A stretch of 64,000 bases of DNA from positions 930,001-994,000 of the forward strand of contig CAVZYX010000005.1 in NCBI GenBank assembly GCA_963779645.1, read 5' to 3'. The DNA is from CALMBW01 sp963779645. Lineage in GTDB: Bacteria; Actinomycetota; CADDZG01; WHSQ01. The notes under the pieces were generated by a model that was not told the origin of the DNA, ran no database searches, and was given only the letters and a program-made list of their open reading frames with translations. Positions 24,550 through 34,089 of this stretch are shown in pieces. Position numbers and translations under genes: made by a program. Each line of letters starts with the position of its first letter. The first letter of the stretch is position 1.

Positions 24550-26565
24550 GTGGACTTCTTTGCTGCCGAGTCGGTTATCCCCGGCCCCGACTACCTGGGG
24601 CTTACATCGACCATCATCCTTTGGCCGCTCGCTACGGCGATCTTCTTGCTGTTCTTCGGCAGGCGGCTTTCGACGTTCAAGGTCGGGAGCCGCGAGATCC
24701 CATGGGCCGGCGTCCTTGCCGTGATCACGATGGCGCGTTCGTTCGTAGCAGCCGCCACGATGTTCCTCGATCTGACGGGTGTGAAGATCGTCGAAAGCGC
24801 TGTGGGGCATGGGGGAGCGCATGCTGAGAACGCGTGGACGTTCTCCGTTCACCTCTTCGACTGGATCCAGGTGGGTCAGGTCTCGATCGGCACGGATTTC
24901 CTCGTCGACCAGCTGTCCGTGGTCATGGCTCTTGTCGTGACCGGTGTGGGGATGCTGATCACCCTGTACTCGATCGGCTACATGCACGGAGACGAACGTT
25001 TCTCCCGCTACTTCGCTTACCTGACCCTGTTCGTGGCTTCGATGTTGTTGTTGGTCTTCGGTGACAACCTGCTCGTGCTTTTCGTTGGTTGGGAAGGTGT
25101 GGGGCTCTGTTCATACCTGTTGATCGGATTCTGGTTCGAGCGACCCGCGGCAGCAGATGCGGCCAAGAAGGCATTCATCGTCAACCGGATCGGTGATTTC
25201 AGCTTCCTACTTGGCATCTTTCTCCTGATCGGAACCGTGGGGACGCTGAGTATCGGCGAGATCAATAGTGCAGCCGAAACAGGATTGATATCGGGAGGGA
25301 TCGCGACCATTGCAGCACTCCTGCTGTTCGGAGGCGCTGTCGGGAAGAGCGCACAGTTGCCCCTCTACGTGTGGCTTCCGGATGCGATGGAAGGTCCTAC
25401 ACCGGCTTCCGCACTCATCCACGCTGCCACGATGGTTACGGCGGGCGTCTACATGGTGGCTCGTATGGCACCGGTGTTCGGCGCGTCGGGTGGTGACGTT
25501 GCGCTCACTGTCGTCGCGTGGGTCGGTGCGCTCACCGCCCTGTGGGCAGCAGTGATCGCGTGCACCCAGTACGACATCAAGCGAGTACTTGCGTATTCGA
25601 CCGTGTCGCAGCTCGGCTACATGTTTCTGGCCAACGGAGTAGGTGCTTACTCCGCCGGCATCTTCCACCTCACATCTCATGCGTTCTTCAAGGCACTCAT
25701 GTTCATGGGAGCCGGCTCGGTGATGCATGCCCTTGCCAATGAGACGGACATGCGTCGCATGGGTGGCTTGCGCAAGGTGATGCCCAGAACTGGGTGGACA
25801 TTCATGGCGGGGTGGTTGGCGATCTGCGGGGTTCTGCCGTTCGCAGGCTTCTGGTCGAAGGACGCGATCCTTGCTGCAGCGTGGGCGGACGGCGAGTACG
25901 CATTGTGGGGCCTGGGTGTGGCAACCGCTCTGCTGACTGCGTATTACATGTCCCGTCTCTACTTCCGTGTATTCGAAGGCGAGCTGAAGCACCCTGAGGG
26001 AACCCACCCGCATGAGTCGCCCTGGACGATGACGGTTCCGTTAGGTGTGCTGGCAGTCCTCTCCGTGGTCGGAGGCGCGATCAACCTTCCTTGGGATCTG
26101 CGTTTGGAGCATTTCCTTGCCCCTGCGCTAGGCGAGTTCGAAGTTCCTCACGGCACGACGGCCTGGGTGCTCGCGGGCGCAGCCCTGACGGTTGCTTTCC
26201 TAGGGATAGCTCTAGCTCGATCGCTCTTTCTCACACAACGTGGCGCCGATCTGCGCGGTCGACTTGCGGCGGGAAGCTGGTTGGACAGGCTGCTCACTAT
26301 TGCTCGAAACAAGTTCTGGGTTGATGAGGTCTACGGGAAGTTGATCGTGCTGCCCTCGAAGAGGTTCGCCGGCTTCCTGGCGTACACCGTTGATACCAAG
26401 GTGGTCGATGGGATCGTCAATGGAGTTGGCGGATTGATCGCGTGGTTCGCGGATGGGGTTAGGCGCGTGCAGACCGGTTACGTGCGGACGTATGGCGCCA
26501 TCTTCCTGTTCGGTGTTGTCGTTCTGCTGTCTCTGCTCGCTTTCAGAGTGGGAGCGCTAAGTTGA
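24550..26565 (+). CDS. nuoL: NADH-quinone oxidoreductase subunit L
   Basis: This 671-residue antiporter-like subunit contains FVGWEGVGLCSYLLIGFWFERP (key Glu), VGKSAQLPLYVWLPDAMEGPTPASALIHAATMV (key Lys and His) and a long C-terminal extension with the lateral helix ending near LLSLLAFRVG. The GTG start is ten bases after nuoK. Confidence 0.96.
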   Translation: MDFFAAESVIPGPDYLGLTSTIILWPLATAIFLLFFGRRLSTFKVGSREIPWAGVLAVITMARSFVAAATMFLDLTGVKIVESAVGHGGAHAENAWTFSVHLFDWIQVGQVSIGTDFLVDQLSVVMALVVTGVGMLITLYSIGYMHGDERFSRYFAYLTLFVASMLLLVFGDNLLVLFVGWEGVGLCSYLLIGFWFERPAAADAAKKAFIVNRIGDFSFLLGIFLLIGTVGTLSIGEINSAAETGLISGGIATIAALLLFGGAVGKSAQLPLYVWLPDAMEGPTPASALIHAATMVTAGVYMVARMAPVFGASGGDVALTVVAWVGALTALWAAVIACTQYDIKRVLAYSTVSQLGYMFLANGVGAYSAGIFHLTSHAFFKALMFMGAGSVMHALANETDMRRMGGLRKVMPRTGWTFMAGWLAICGVLPFAGFWSKDAILAAAWADGEYALWGLGVATALLTAYYMSRLYFRVFEGELKHPEGTHPHESPWTMTVPLGVLAVLSVVGGAINLPWDLRLEHFLAPALGEFEVPHGTTAWVLAGAALTVAFLGIALARSLFLTQRGADLRGRLAAGSWLDRLLTIARNKFWVDEVYGKLIVLPSKRFAGFLAYTVDTKVVDGIVNGVGGLIAWFADGVRRVQTGYVRTYGAIFLFGVVVLLSLLAFRVGALS

Positions 26566-28079
26566 GCGACTTTCCTTACCTAGACGCTGTGGTGTTTGCT
26601 CCACTGGTTGGCGCGCTTCTGATCCTCGCGATCCCGAAGGATCGAGAGGAACTCGTTCGCTGGGTCGCACTTGGAGTGACGCTCGTCGCCTTTGCGCTCT
26701 CGGTCCGCGTGCTGATCGACTTCGAGCCGGCAAGCTCTCTTTTCCAGCTCGGGAGCGACGCGGGGTGGGTGGACCGATGGGGCATCCGCTACATGACTGG
26801 GATCGATGGCCTGAGTCTGTGGATGGTCATGCTCACCACGTTCCTCATGCCTTTGGGTGTGCTGGTCTCGTGGACGATCGACAAACGCGTCAAGATCTAC
26901 TTCATCCTGTTCCTTCTTCTTGAGACAGGCATGCTCGGTGTGTTCGTTTCCCTGGACCTGTTCCTCTTCTATGTGTTCTGGGAAGCCACTCTGATCCCGA
27001 TGTATTTCCTGATCGGGATCTGGGGCTACGGCCGCAGGATCTATGCGGCGATGAAGTTCTTCTTATTCACGCTCGGTGGGTCATTGCTGATGCTTGTCGC
27101 GATCCTGTTCATGTACTTTGCGACCGATCCGCACTCGTTCAGTTTTGCCGACATGTTGGGAACCCCCCTGTCGGAGACGACGCAACGCTTGCTCTTCCTG
27201 GGCTTCTTCGCTTCTTTCGCCGTGAAGGTGCCACTGGTGCCGCTGCACACGTGGCTTCCCGACGCTCATACGGAAGCGCCGACCGCAGGTTCCGTGATGC
27301 TTGCAGGGGTCTTGCTGAAGATGGGGGCCTATGGGTTGATCCGATACGCGATCCCATTGTTCCCGGATGCCGCACGCGAGTTCGTCCCGCTCGTCATCGC
27401 TCTAGCGATCATCGGCATCGTTTATGGCGCGCTGGTGGCGATCATGCAGACCGATCTCAAACGACTCATCGCGTACTCGTCTGTCGCGCATCTCGGTTTC
27501 GTCGTTCTAGGGATGTTCGTTGGCACGATCGAAGGGATGAGTGGCGGGGTACTCCAGATGGTGAGCCACGGTCTCTCGACCGGAGCGCTCTTCATGCTTG
27601 TTGGGATCCTCTACGAGCGCCGTCACACGAGACAGATCTCAGACTTCGGAGGACTGGCGAAGAGCGTCCCGATCTTTTCCGGCATCTTCTTGTTCGTGGT
27701 GCTCTCATCGATCGGGTTACCTGGGCTGAACGGGTTCGTCGGAGAGTTTCTGGTGCTGGTTGGAACGTTCCTTGGCTATCGGTGGTGGGTCATCCCCGCC
27801 GCTTTCGGCGTCGTCTTGGCAGCCATCTACCTGTTGTGGGCATACAAGCGGGTCTTCCACGGGCCGATCACCAACGTTGAGAACGAACGGATCGTCGACA
27901 TCAGGCCGCGGGAGATCGCGATGCTGGCACCACTGCTGGCGCTGATCGTATTCATCGGTGTTTATCCGCAACCGTTCCTGGATCGGATCACTCCGTCGGC
28001 AGAGAAGGTTGTCACTCAGCTTCATTCGAGCGTCGTGCCCAGCAGCGGCGATGTCGCTGCCAACGAGGAGGACGAATAG
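26562..28079 (+). CDS. nuoM: NADH-quinone oxidoreductase subunit M
   Basis: This 505-residue antiporter-like subunit has the conserved Glu in LFYVFWEATLIPMYFLIGIWG and the Lys/His channel segments (FAVKVPLVPLHTWLPDAHTEAPTAGS). The start is TTG overlapping the nuoL stop (TTGA). Confidence 0.96.
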   Translation: MSDFPYLDAVVFAPLVGALLILAIPKDREELVRWVALGVTLVAFALSVRVLIDFEPASSLFQLGSDAGWVDRWGIRYMTGIDGLSLWMVMLTTFLMPLGVLVSWTIDKRVKIYFILFLLLETGMLGVFVSLDLFLFYVFWEATLIPMYFLIGIWGYGRRIYAAMKFFLFTLGGSLLMLVAILFMYFATDPHSFSFADMLGTPLSETTQRLLFLGFFASFAVKVPLVPLHTWLPDAHTEAPTAGSVMLAGVLLKMGAYGLIRYAIPLFPDAAREFVPLVIALAIIGIVYGALVAIMQTDLKRLIAYSSVAHLGFVVLGMFVGTIEGMSGGVLQMVSHGLSTGALFMLVGILYERRHTRQISDFGGLAKSVPIFSGIFLFVVLSSIGLPGLNGFVGEFLVLVGTFLGYRWWVIPAAFGVVLAAIYLLWAYKRVFHGPITNVENERIVDIRPREIAMLAPLLALIVFIGVYPQPFLDRITPSAEKVVTQLHSSVVPSSGDVAANEEDE

Positions 28080-29584
28080 TGCCTCTTAACCTTCCCGAGA
28101 TACAGCTGGGGGCGATCGCTCCAGAGATCGCTCTTTCTATCGGCGCGCTCTTCCTCTTGGTTTTCGATGCACTGGTTGGAGATCGGATCGCGAAGGGCAG
28201 GCACCTTCCACTATTGACTGCGATCACGTTCGGCGCTGCCCTCGTGATCGCCATCGGTCAGTGGGGAAGTGTGGATGCTGATGGGCCGCAGTTGCAGCTT
28301 GCCGGGCTTGTCGTTATCGATGGGTTCGCTCTCTTCGTGAAGATCGCACTTCTCCTGTTCGGGTTGCTCTCTCTCGGTCTGAGCCGTCATTACCTGGTCA
28401 GAGAGAAGCTCGAGGAGCCCGAGTACTACGCCCTCGTGCTGTTCGCGGTGGCGGGGATGATGCTGATGGCGAGCTCAGCGGATCTGATCGTGATGTTCGT
28501 TGCTCTCGAAACGTTCTCGCTCGCTCTTTATGTGTTGGTCGGATTCCGGCGCTTCTCGCTGTTGAGCCAAGAGTCTGCGATGAAATACTTCCTGCTTGGC
28601 GCGTTCTCATCTGCTTTCTTTCTGTTGGGGATCGCCCTGGTGTACGGAGCGGTGGGCTCTACGAACCTGTATGGAACGGCGGGGTCCGGCACCGAACTCG
28701 GCATAGCTCATTTCCTGGCAACGACTCCGCCGACGGATGTGGGGCTACTGGTGATCGCATCGGGTTTGCTCATCGTGGGGCTCGGCTTCAAAGTGGCAGC
28801 TGTTCCATTCCACATGTGGACGCCGGATGCCTACCAGGGTGCACCGTCACCCGTCACCGGGTTCATGGCGGCAGGTTCGAAGCTGGCAGGGTTCGCCGCA
28901 TTGCTGAGATTGCTTGATGTCTCGCTCTTCCAGTTGCGTGGAGACTGGCGACCGATAGTCATCGGGATCGCGATCCTCACCATGCTCGTGGGCTCGATCT
29001 TCGCCGTTGTACAGGAAGACGTGAAACGGATCCTTGCCTATTCGTCGATCGCTCACGCCGGCTTTGTGTTCACAGGCGTCGTAGCCGCATCTGATGAAGG
29101 CGTAACTGGGTCGCTTTTCTATCTCGCTACCTATGGGATCACGGTGCTGGGTGCGTTCGCGATCGTGGCGCTCATCGGGGGCCGCGAAGAGAGACGGGTT
29201 CGGCTCGTCGACTACAAGGGCTTGTTCTATCGGAGTCCGATGCTTGCGGTGGTGCTGTCGTTCTTCCTCTTGTCTTTCGCCGGGGTCCCGCTTACATCTG
29301 GGTTCGTGGGCAAGGTTGCGGTCTTCCGCCCAGCCATCGATGCCGGCTACTGGTGGTTGGTTGTCATCGCAGTGATCGCCAGCACGATCGCAGCCTTCTT
29401 CTACCTGAGGATCATGGTCGTGATGTACATGCAGGAAGCGGACGATGACGCTCCGGAGATCACCCTGCCGATCACGCCCACGGCCATCATCGTTCTAACT
29501 GCGATCGCTACCTTCGCATTAGGCGTTCTTCCCCAACTCCTCTTGGATCTGACCGACAAGGCAACGATCTTCTTCAGCTTGTAG
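28079..29584 (+). CDS. nuoN: NADH-quinone oxidoreductase subunit N
   Basis: This 501-residue antiporter-like subunit has the conserved Glu in FVALETFSLALYVLVGFRR and the channel Lys region GFKVAAVPFHMWTPDAYQGAPSPVTG. It is the last gene of the 14-gene operon; its GTG shares a base with the nuoM stop. The end overlaps the convergent membrane protein gene by 11 bases. Confidence 0.96.
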   Translation: MPLNLPEIQLGAIAPEIALSIGALFLLVFDALVGDRIAKGRHLPLLTAITFGAALVIAIGQWGSVDADGPQLQLAGLVVIDGFALFVKIALLLFGLLSLGLSRHYLVREKLEEPEYYALVLFAVAGMMLMASSADLIVMFVALETFSLALYVLVGFRRFSLLSQESAMKYFLLGAFSSAFFLLGIALVYGAVGSTNLYGTAGSGTELGIAHFLATTPPTDVGLLVIASGLLIVGLGFKVAAVPFHMWTPDAYQGAPSPVTGFMAAGSKLAGFAALLRLLDVSLFQLRGDWRPIVIGIAILTMLVGSIFAVVQEDVKRILAYSSIAHAGFVFTGVVAASDEGVTGSLFYLATYGITVLGAFAIVALIGGREERRVRLVDYKGLFYRSPMLAVVLSFFLLSFAGVPLTSGFVGKVAVFRPAIDAGYWWLVVIAVIASTIAAFFYLRIMVVMYMQEADDDAPEITLPITPTAIIVLTAIATFALGVLPQLLLDLTDKATIFFSL

Positions 29585-30233
29585 CGGGCTCGGACTGTTT
29601 GGAGGCACCGCTTAGCTCTACGTAGGCGCGGGTCAAGGCGATCAGACCGATGTTGGTTAGGACGACGTAAGCCCCTTGTGACGCGTACCAAGCAACCTCG
29701 AGGTTCTTGTTCCACTCAAGGAAGTAGCCGATCTGGGTTAGGAGCACTGGCACCAGAGAGAAGAGTGCAAAGAGGACACCTACCTTCTGGCGAACCGGCC
29801 GAGTCAACTCGACACTTCGGCGGACCGCGTTCCCGGGCCACATCCCCTCGAAGACCGCTGCCTGCGGACCCAAAGCAACGGCAGCCCCCACCAGCAATCC
29901 CGGGATTATCAGTAGGAGTAGCCCGGCGGCCACCAGCAGAAGGGTGAAGAGCTCTGTGAAGGCCAATCGCCAGAAGCACCGCTGGCGGAAAGCGGCCCTT
30001 AGCCAGGGATCGATCCCGGTTCCGGGCTCGGCGGCGGCCGCTGCGAGGATCATCCCGATGTGCAGATAAGCCCCCACCGCAGCGAGCAGAAGAAGCGAGA
30101 AGCTCCCTGCGTCGTCAGGCTGGATGCTGAGAATGACCGCCTGGACGAACAGATTCAGAGCAAGGAAGTAGATGAATGGCGGACGGAGGAGCTTCTGGGA
30201 CGCTTGGATGATCGTTCGCCGGGCTGAGGTCAT
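29574..30233 (-). CDS. Multi-pass membrane protein, function unknown
   Basis: This 219-residue protein has about five to six membrane helices, including FTLLLVAAGLLLLIIPGLLVGAAVALGPQAAVFEG followed by NAVRRSVELTR. That pattern (hydrophobic hairpin, then a charged RSxxLTRxxR segment) resembles the glycerophosphodiesterase membrane-domain or DUF975-like families, but I cannot assign it firmly. It lies between the two complex I operons on the opposite strand, convergent with nuoN and divergent from the second nuoA. Confidence 0.75.
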   Translation of the reverse strand: MTSARRTIIQASQKLLRPPFIYFLALNLFVQAVILSIQPDDAGSFSLLLLAAVGAYLHIGMILAAAAAEPGTGIDPWLRAAFRQRCFWRLAFTELFTLLLVAAGLLLLIIPGLLVGAAVALGPQAAVFEGMWPGNAVRRSVELTRPVRQKVGVLFALFSLVPVLLTQIGYFLEWNKNLEVAWYASQGAYVVLTNIGLIALTRAYVELSGASKQSEPATS

Positions 30234-30456
30234 CTCCTAAGTTTGCGCTACTGGCGAAGCGTGCGACGCGGATCCCGTGAAGGATCGCGCGAAGAAGCTG
30301 GAAGTGTCGTTCAAAAGGCGCGAACGAACGCACAAGCCCCCCGGCGCCAACCGTCTGCGTGTTAGTTTTCGGGCGGTTTTCCAGGACTTTCGTGAGGCAC
30401 GCCAGCCGCCTGGACCGCCCCAGGAACCGGTCGACTTTAGAAGAGGCAGAGCGAAC

Positions 30457-30822
30457 TTGCGGGACTATTACGCGCAGTACGTGACTATCGGCGTCTTCAC
30501 CGTCGTTGCTGCCGTGCTCGTCTTAGGAACCCTGCAGTTGTCTCGGCTCCTCCGCCCGAATCTGCCGAGCTACGAGAAGCTCACCACCTACGAGTCGGGC
30601 ATCGACCCAGTGGGGGTCGGCTGGTCGCAATCCAGTGTTCGGTATTACATCTTCGCTCTGCTCTTCGTCATCTTCGATGTCGAAGCGGTCTTCCTGTTTC
30701 CCTGGGCTTTGGTGTTCGAGCCCCTAGGAACCCAAGCCTTCGTCGAGATGGTGATCTTCATCGCCATCCTGGCCATCGCCTTGCTTTACGCGATCAAGAA
30801 GAGGCTCCTCGAATGGCTGTGA
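30457..30822 (+). CDS. nuoA: Complex I subunit A, second set
   Basis: From a TTG at 30457 the protein has 121 residues beginning LRDYYAQYVTIGVF, normal length for NuoA, with YESGIDPVGVGWSQSSVRYYIFALLFVIFDVEAVFLFPWALVF. The frame is open to a GTG at 30277, which would add 60 Arg/Pro-rich residues with atypical codons (AGT, TTT, AGA); I consider that stretch leader sequence, but the start is uncertain. It is the first gene of the second operon and overlaps nuoB by ten bases. Confidence 0.85.
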   Translation: MRDYYAQYVTIGVFTVVAAVLVLGTLQLSRLLRPNLPSYEKLTTYESGIDPVGVGWSQSSVRYYIFALLFVIFDVEAVFLFPWALVFEPLGTQAFVEMVIFIAILAIALLYAIKKRLLEWL

Positions 30823-31349
30823 TCGAAAAGGTCAAACTGCCAAAACCAGTGTCTTGGGCGCTCAACTGGAGCCGCAAGTACTCGCTGTGGATGATGCAGT
30901 TCGGTCTGGCCTGTTGTGGGATCGAGATGGGGGCCGCGATCGCGTCGAAGTTCGACATCATCCGCTTCGGGGTGATCCCTTTCCCGGCCTCGCCCCGCCA
31001 AGCAGACCTCCTTGTTGTTGCAGGAACCGTGACTGACAAGATGGCCGCACCGATCAAGCGGGTCTACGACCAGATGCCCGAGCCGAAGTACGTGATCTCG
31101 ATGGGATCTTGCGCCAACTGTGGCGGGCCTTACTGGGACAGCTATTCCGTCACTAAGGGTGTCGACCAGATCATCCCCGTGGATGTGTACGTCCCGGGGT
31201 GCCCACCGCGGCCCGAAGCACTCCTTCAGGGGATCATCCGCTTGCAGGAGAAGATCGCCGGCGAGAACGTCGCCGAAAAGTGGAAGGGACACGAAGCGAA
31301 CATCGAGATCCCCCACATCCCCGAACCCGGTCTTGCAGGAGGGATCTAG
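30813..31349 (+). CDS. nuoB: Complex I subunit B, second set
   Basis: This 178-residue paralogue has all four N2 ligands: FGLACCGIEMG, GSCANCGGPYW and PGCPPRPEA. An extra Cys occurs in the GSCANC segment, as in many NuoB proteins of the 11-subunit type. It ends two bases before the nuoC start. Confidence 0.96.
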   Translation: MAVIEKVKLPKPVSWALNWSRKYSLWMMQFGLACCGIEMGAAIASKFDIIRFGVIPFPASPRQADLLVVAGTVTDKMAAPIKRVYDQMPEPKYVISMGSCANCGGPYWDSYSVTKGVDQIIPVDVYVPGCPPRPEALLQGIIRLQEKIAGENVAEKWKGHEANIEIPHIPEPGLAGGI

Positions 31350-31350
31350 C

Positions 31351-31914
31351 TTGCCGGTCGTGGAACGGGTTGAGGGAGAAGCGGCACTCGAGCGTGTCAA
31401 GGAAGTGCTCGGTAGCAACATCTCGGGCGCCCGGCTGAACTTCTCAAGCGTTGATGTCACGTGTGAACCGAAGAACCTCGTTGAGGTGGTCACCAAGCTG
31501 CGTGACGCAGATGGGCTGATGTGCCGCTTCTTCACTTACCTCTCGGCCATCGACCGCACGACCTTCGGGGGAGACGAGAGGCAGGATGCCGATCGAGGTA
31601 CACCCCTCGAAGTCTTGGTGCATCTCTACTCTCCCGACCACGCCACCCACGTGAGCATCCACGTACCTGTCGATCCGAACGAACCTGTCTGTCCTTCGAT
31701 CAGTGACGTCTTCGGTGGGGCCCTGTGGGCCGAACGTGAGACGCACGAGATGTTCGGGATCGACTTCGAGGGCCACCCCAGCCTCGTGAACCTTTATCTC
31801 CCTGAAGACTTCGAGGGTCATCCCCTCCGCAAGTCGTTCAAGCTGCCGACGCGGATGGTCAAGGCATGGCCCGGTGCGAAGGACCCCGAGGAAGCGGCGG
31901 GTGGTCGTGGTTAG
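31351..31914 (+). CDS. nuoC: Complex I subunit C, second set
   Basis: This 187-residue protein has DVFGGALWAERETHEMFGIDFEGHP and YLPEDFEGHPLRKSFKLP of the 30-kDa family. The TTG at 31351 is supported by AGGAGG about eight bases upstream (in 31336-31342); the longer open frame upstream is a shadow of nuoB. Confidence 0.93.
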   Translation: MPVVERVEGEAALERVKEVLGSNISGARLNFSSVDVTCEPKNLVEVVTKLRDADGLMCRFFTYLSAIDRTTFGGDERQDADRGTPLEVLVHLYSPDHATHVSIHVPVDPNEPVCPSISDVFGGALWAERETHEMFGIDFEGHPSLVNLYLPEDFEGHPLRKSFKLPTRMVKAWPGAKDPEEAAGGRG

Positions 31915-33067
31915 TACCGAACGCGGTATCGGTTTGCCCGAGGAACTCGCAGCAGAGGTCGCCGCCGGGAACCTCCAGACCGAACAGATGATCCTCAACG
32001 TCGGGCCGCAGCACCCGGCGACCCATGGCGTGTTCCGACTTCTGGCAACTATCGACGGTGAGGTGCTGGTCGATGCCGAACCGGTGATCGGTTACATGCA
32101 TCGGGGTTACGAGAAGCTCGTCGAGGCTCGCGACTACCGGCAGATCACCAATCTGGTCTCGAGGATGGACTGGCTCTCGGGGATCAACAACGAGCTACCA
32201 CTCGCGATGGCGGTCGAGGAACTCATGGAACTCGAAGTTCCACCTCGCGCCCAGTACCTGCGGGTGACCTTGCTGGAGATGAACCGGATCCTGAACCACC
32301 TGATGTTCTTCGCCTCGTTCGCCGCAGAGCTCGGGGCGATCACCCCAACCTTCTATGCGTTCCGCGAACGGGAGGACATCCAAGCCGCCATGGAGATGGC
32401 GACCGGTGGCCGGATGCACTTCGGGTACATGCGCCCGGGGGGTCTCAAGGAGGACGTTCCCAAGGGGTTCTTCGACCAGGCGCTCTTCGGCGTTCGCCAG
32501 GTCATGGAGCGGATGGATGACTACTACAACCTGATCGTCGGCAACGAGATCTTCAAGCAGCGAACGATCGGTGTGGGGTACCTCGACAAAGAGGTCGCCT
32601 ACAACTACGGCGTCTCCGGCCCGATCGCTCGAGGCAGTGACATCGATGCCGACGTACGCAAGGACCAGCCTTACCTCGTCTACGACGAGTTCGACTTCGA
32701 GGTTCACAAAGGTGTCAACGGAGACTGTTTCGACCGTTTCTGGGTCTTGCTCCACGAGGTGTACGAGAGTGCGCGCATCGTCGAGCAAGCGATCGAGGGG
32801 ATGCCGTCTGGTCCGATCCTCGGCAAGGTTCCTCGCGTGATCCAAGCACCCGAGGGCGAGGTTTACGTCAGGGCCGAGAACCCGCTGGGCGAGTTAGGGA
32901 TGTACCTCGTTTCGGATGGGGATCGTCGTCCCTACAGGCTCAAGATCCGGACACCGTCGTACAACAATGTTTCTGCATTGCCGGTAGTGCTTAAGAACAC
33001 GTTGGTCCCCGACATGATCGCGATCCTTGGTTCCTTCTTCTTCGTCTTGGGAGATATCGACCGCTGA
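31907..33067 (+). CDS. nuoD: Complex I subunit D, second set
   Basis: This 386-residue protein retains the quinone-site segment NVGPQHPATHGVFRLL, GYMHRGYEKLVEARDYRQ and the C-terminal GELGMYLVSDGDRRPYRLKIR, ending VLGDIDR. GTG 31907 overlaps the nuoC stop; GTG 31901 is also possible. It is shorter than the first NuoD (415 residues), mainly at the N-terminus. Confidence 0.95.
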   Translation: MVSTERGIGLPEELAAEVAAGNLQTEQMILNVGPQHPATHGVFRLLATIDGEVLVDAEPVIGYMHRGYEKLVEARDYRQITNLVSRMDWLSGINNELPLAMAVEELMELEVPPRAQYLRVTLLEMNRILNHLMFFASFAAELGAITPTFYAFREREDIQAAMEMATGGRMHFGYMRPGGLKEDVPKGFFDQALFGVRQVMERMDDYYNLIVGNEIFKQRTIGVGYLDKEVAYNYGVSGPIARGSDIDADVRKDQPYLVYDEFDFEVHKGVNGDCFDRFWVLLHEVYESARIVEQAIEGMPSGPILGKVPRVIQAPEGEVYVRAENPLGELGMYLVSDGDRRPYRLKIRTPSYNNVSALPVVLKNTLVPDMIAILGSFFFVLGDIDR

Positions 33068-34089
33068 TGTTCGACAACATCGTCTTGTCAGACTGGCAGG
33101 TGTTGCTGGTAAAGCTCGCGGTGATCCTCGCCGTCGTGCCGGGGGCAACACTTGTTGCCGGTTACGCCGAGCACAAGGTGATGGCTCACTTGCAGCACCG
33201 TCTGGGGCCGATGTACCCGGGTGGATTCCACGGCTGGGCGATCCTGCTCGCCGATGGACTGAAGTTCATCTACAAGGAAGACATCATCCCGAAGGCCGCG
33301 GACAAGCGCGTCTTCTCGTTAGCACCACTCGCCGTCTTTATCCCTGCCGTTCTTGTCTACATGGTTATCCCGGTGGACAAATCTCTGATCGTCGAGGACC
33401 TCGACGTTGGCGTCTTCTATCTGCTGGCGATCTCTTCGATCTCTACCGTTGGCGTTCTCATGGCGGGCTGGTCGTCCGCGAACAAGTACTCGCTGATCGG
33501 AGCGCTCCGGGCAGCCGCTCAGTTGATCGCATACGAGTTACCTATCGTTCTGTCGGCGGCAGTGATCGTGATGTTGGCAGGCACACTCTCCCTCGTCGGG
33601 ATCGTCGAGGCTCAAGAGTGGCCCTTCATCTTCTGGCCCCCCGGCATCGGACTCGTCGCTTTCCTCATCTTCATGGGCGCAGGCGTTGCCGAACTGACGA
33701 GACCTCCGTTCGACATGCCGGTAGCAGAGTCGGAGATCATCACAGGTGCATTCACCGAGTACTCGGGGATGCGCTTCATCTTCAGCTTCTTCTTCCCCGA
33801 GGTTGCAAACATGGTGGCGTTCGGAGCGATCGGCGCCACGTTGTTCCTCGGTGGGTACAGACCGATCGTGCCGCTGGAGTTTCTCGAAGCGATCCCGGGC
33901 ATCGTCTGGTTCCTTGGCAAAACCATGCTGATGGTGTTCCTGTTCTTGTGGATCCGGCCCACGTTCCCCCGCCTCCGTGAAGATCAGCTCCAGAAGTTCG
34001 CGTGGAAGTACCTCATTCCCGTGAGCTTGGTCTTGATCCTCGCTGCAGGAGCTTGGGTTCTCTACGCCCCCGAAGGACTCAAGCCGTGA
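33067..34089 (+). CDS. nuoH: Complex I subunit H, second set
   Basis: This 340-residue protein contains AEHKVMAHLQHRLGPMYPGGFHGWAILLADGLKFIYKED and LTRPPFDMPVAESEIITGAFTEYSG. It is about 70 residues shorter than NuoH of the first operon. The ATG shares a base with the nuoD stop. Confidence 0.96.
   Translation: MFDNIVLSDWQVLLVKLAVILAVVPGATLVAGYAEHKVMAHLQHRLGPMYPGGFHGWAILLADGLKFIYKEDIIPKAADKRVFSLAPLAVFIPAVLVYMVIPVDKSLIVEDLDVGVFYLLAISSISTVGVLMAGWSSANKYSLIGALRAAAQLIAYELPIVLSAAVIVMLAGTLSLVGIVEAQEWPFIFWPPGIGLVAFLIFMGAGVAELTRPPFDMPVAESEIITGAFTEYSGMRFIFSFFFPEVANMVAFGAIGATLFLGGYRPIVPLEFLEAIPGIVWFLGKTMLMVFLFLWIRPTFPRLREDQLQKFAWKYLIPVSLVLILAAGAWVLYAPEGLKP

Noticed and set aside
25207..26013. 268-codon minus-strand frame opposite nuoL
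   Set aside because: Shadow of the nuoL coding sequence, His/Arg/Cys-rich composition with no domain.
30277..30456. N-terminal extension of the second NuoA
   Set aside because: Arg/Pro-rich, atypical codons and not part of NuoA; the TTG at 30457 gives the normal family length. The start remains uncertain.
33027..33980. 317-codon plus-strand frame overlapping the second nuoH
   Set aside because: Runs in another frame through clear NuoH sequence; Arg-rich shadow.
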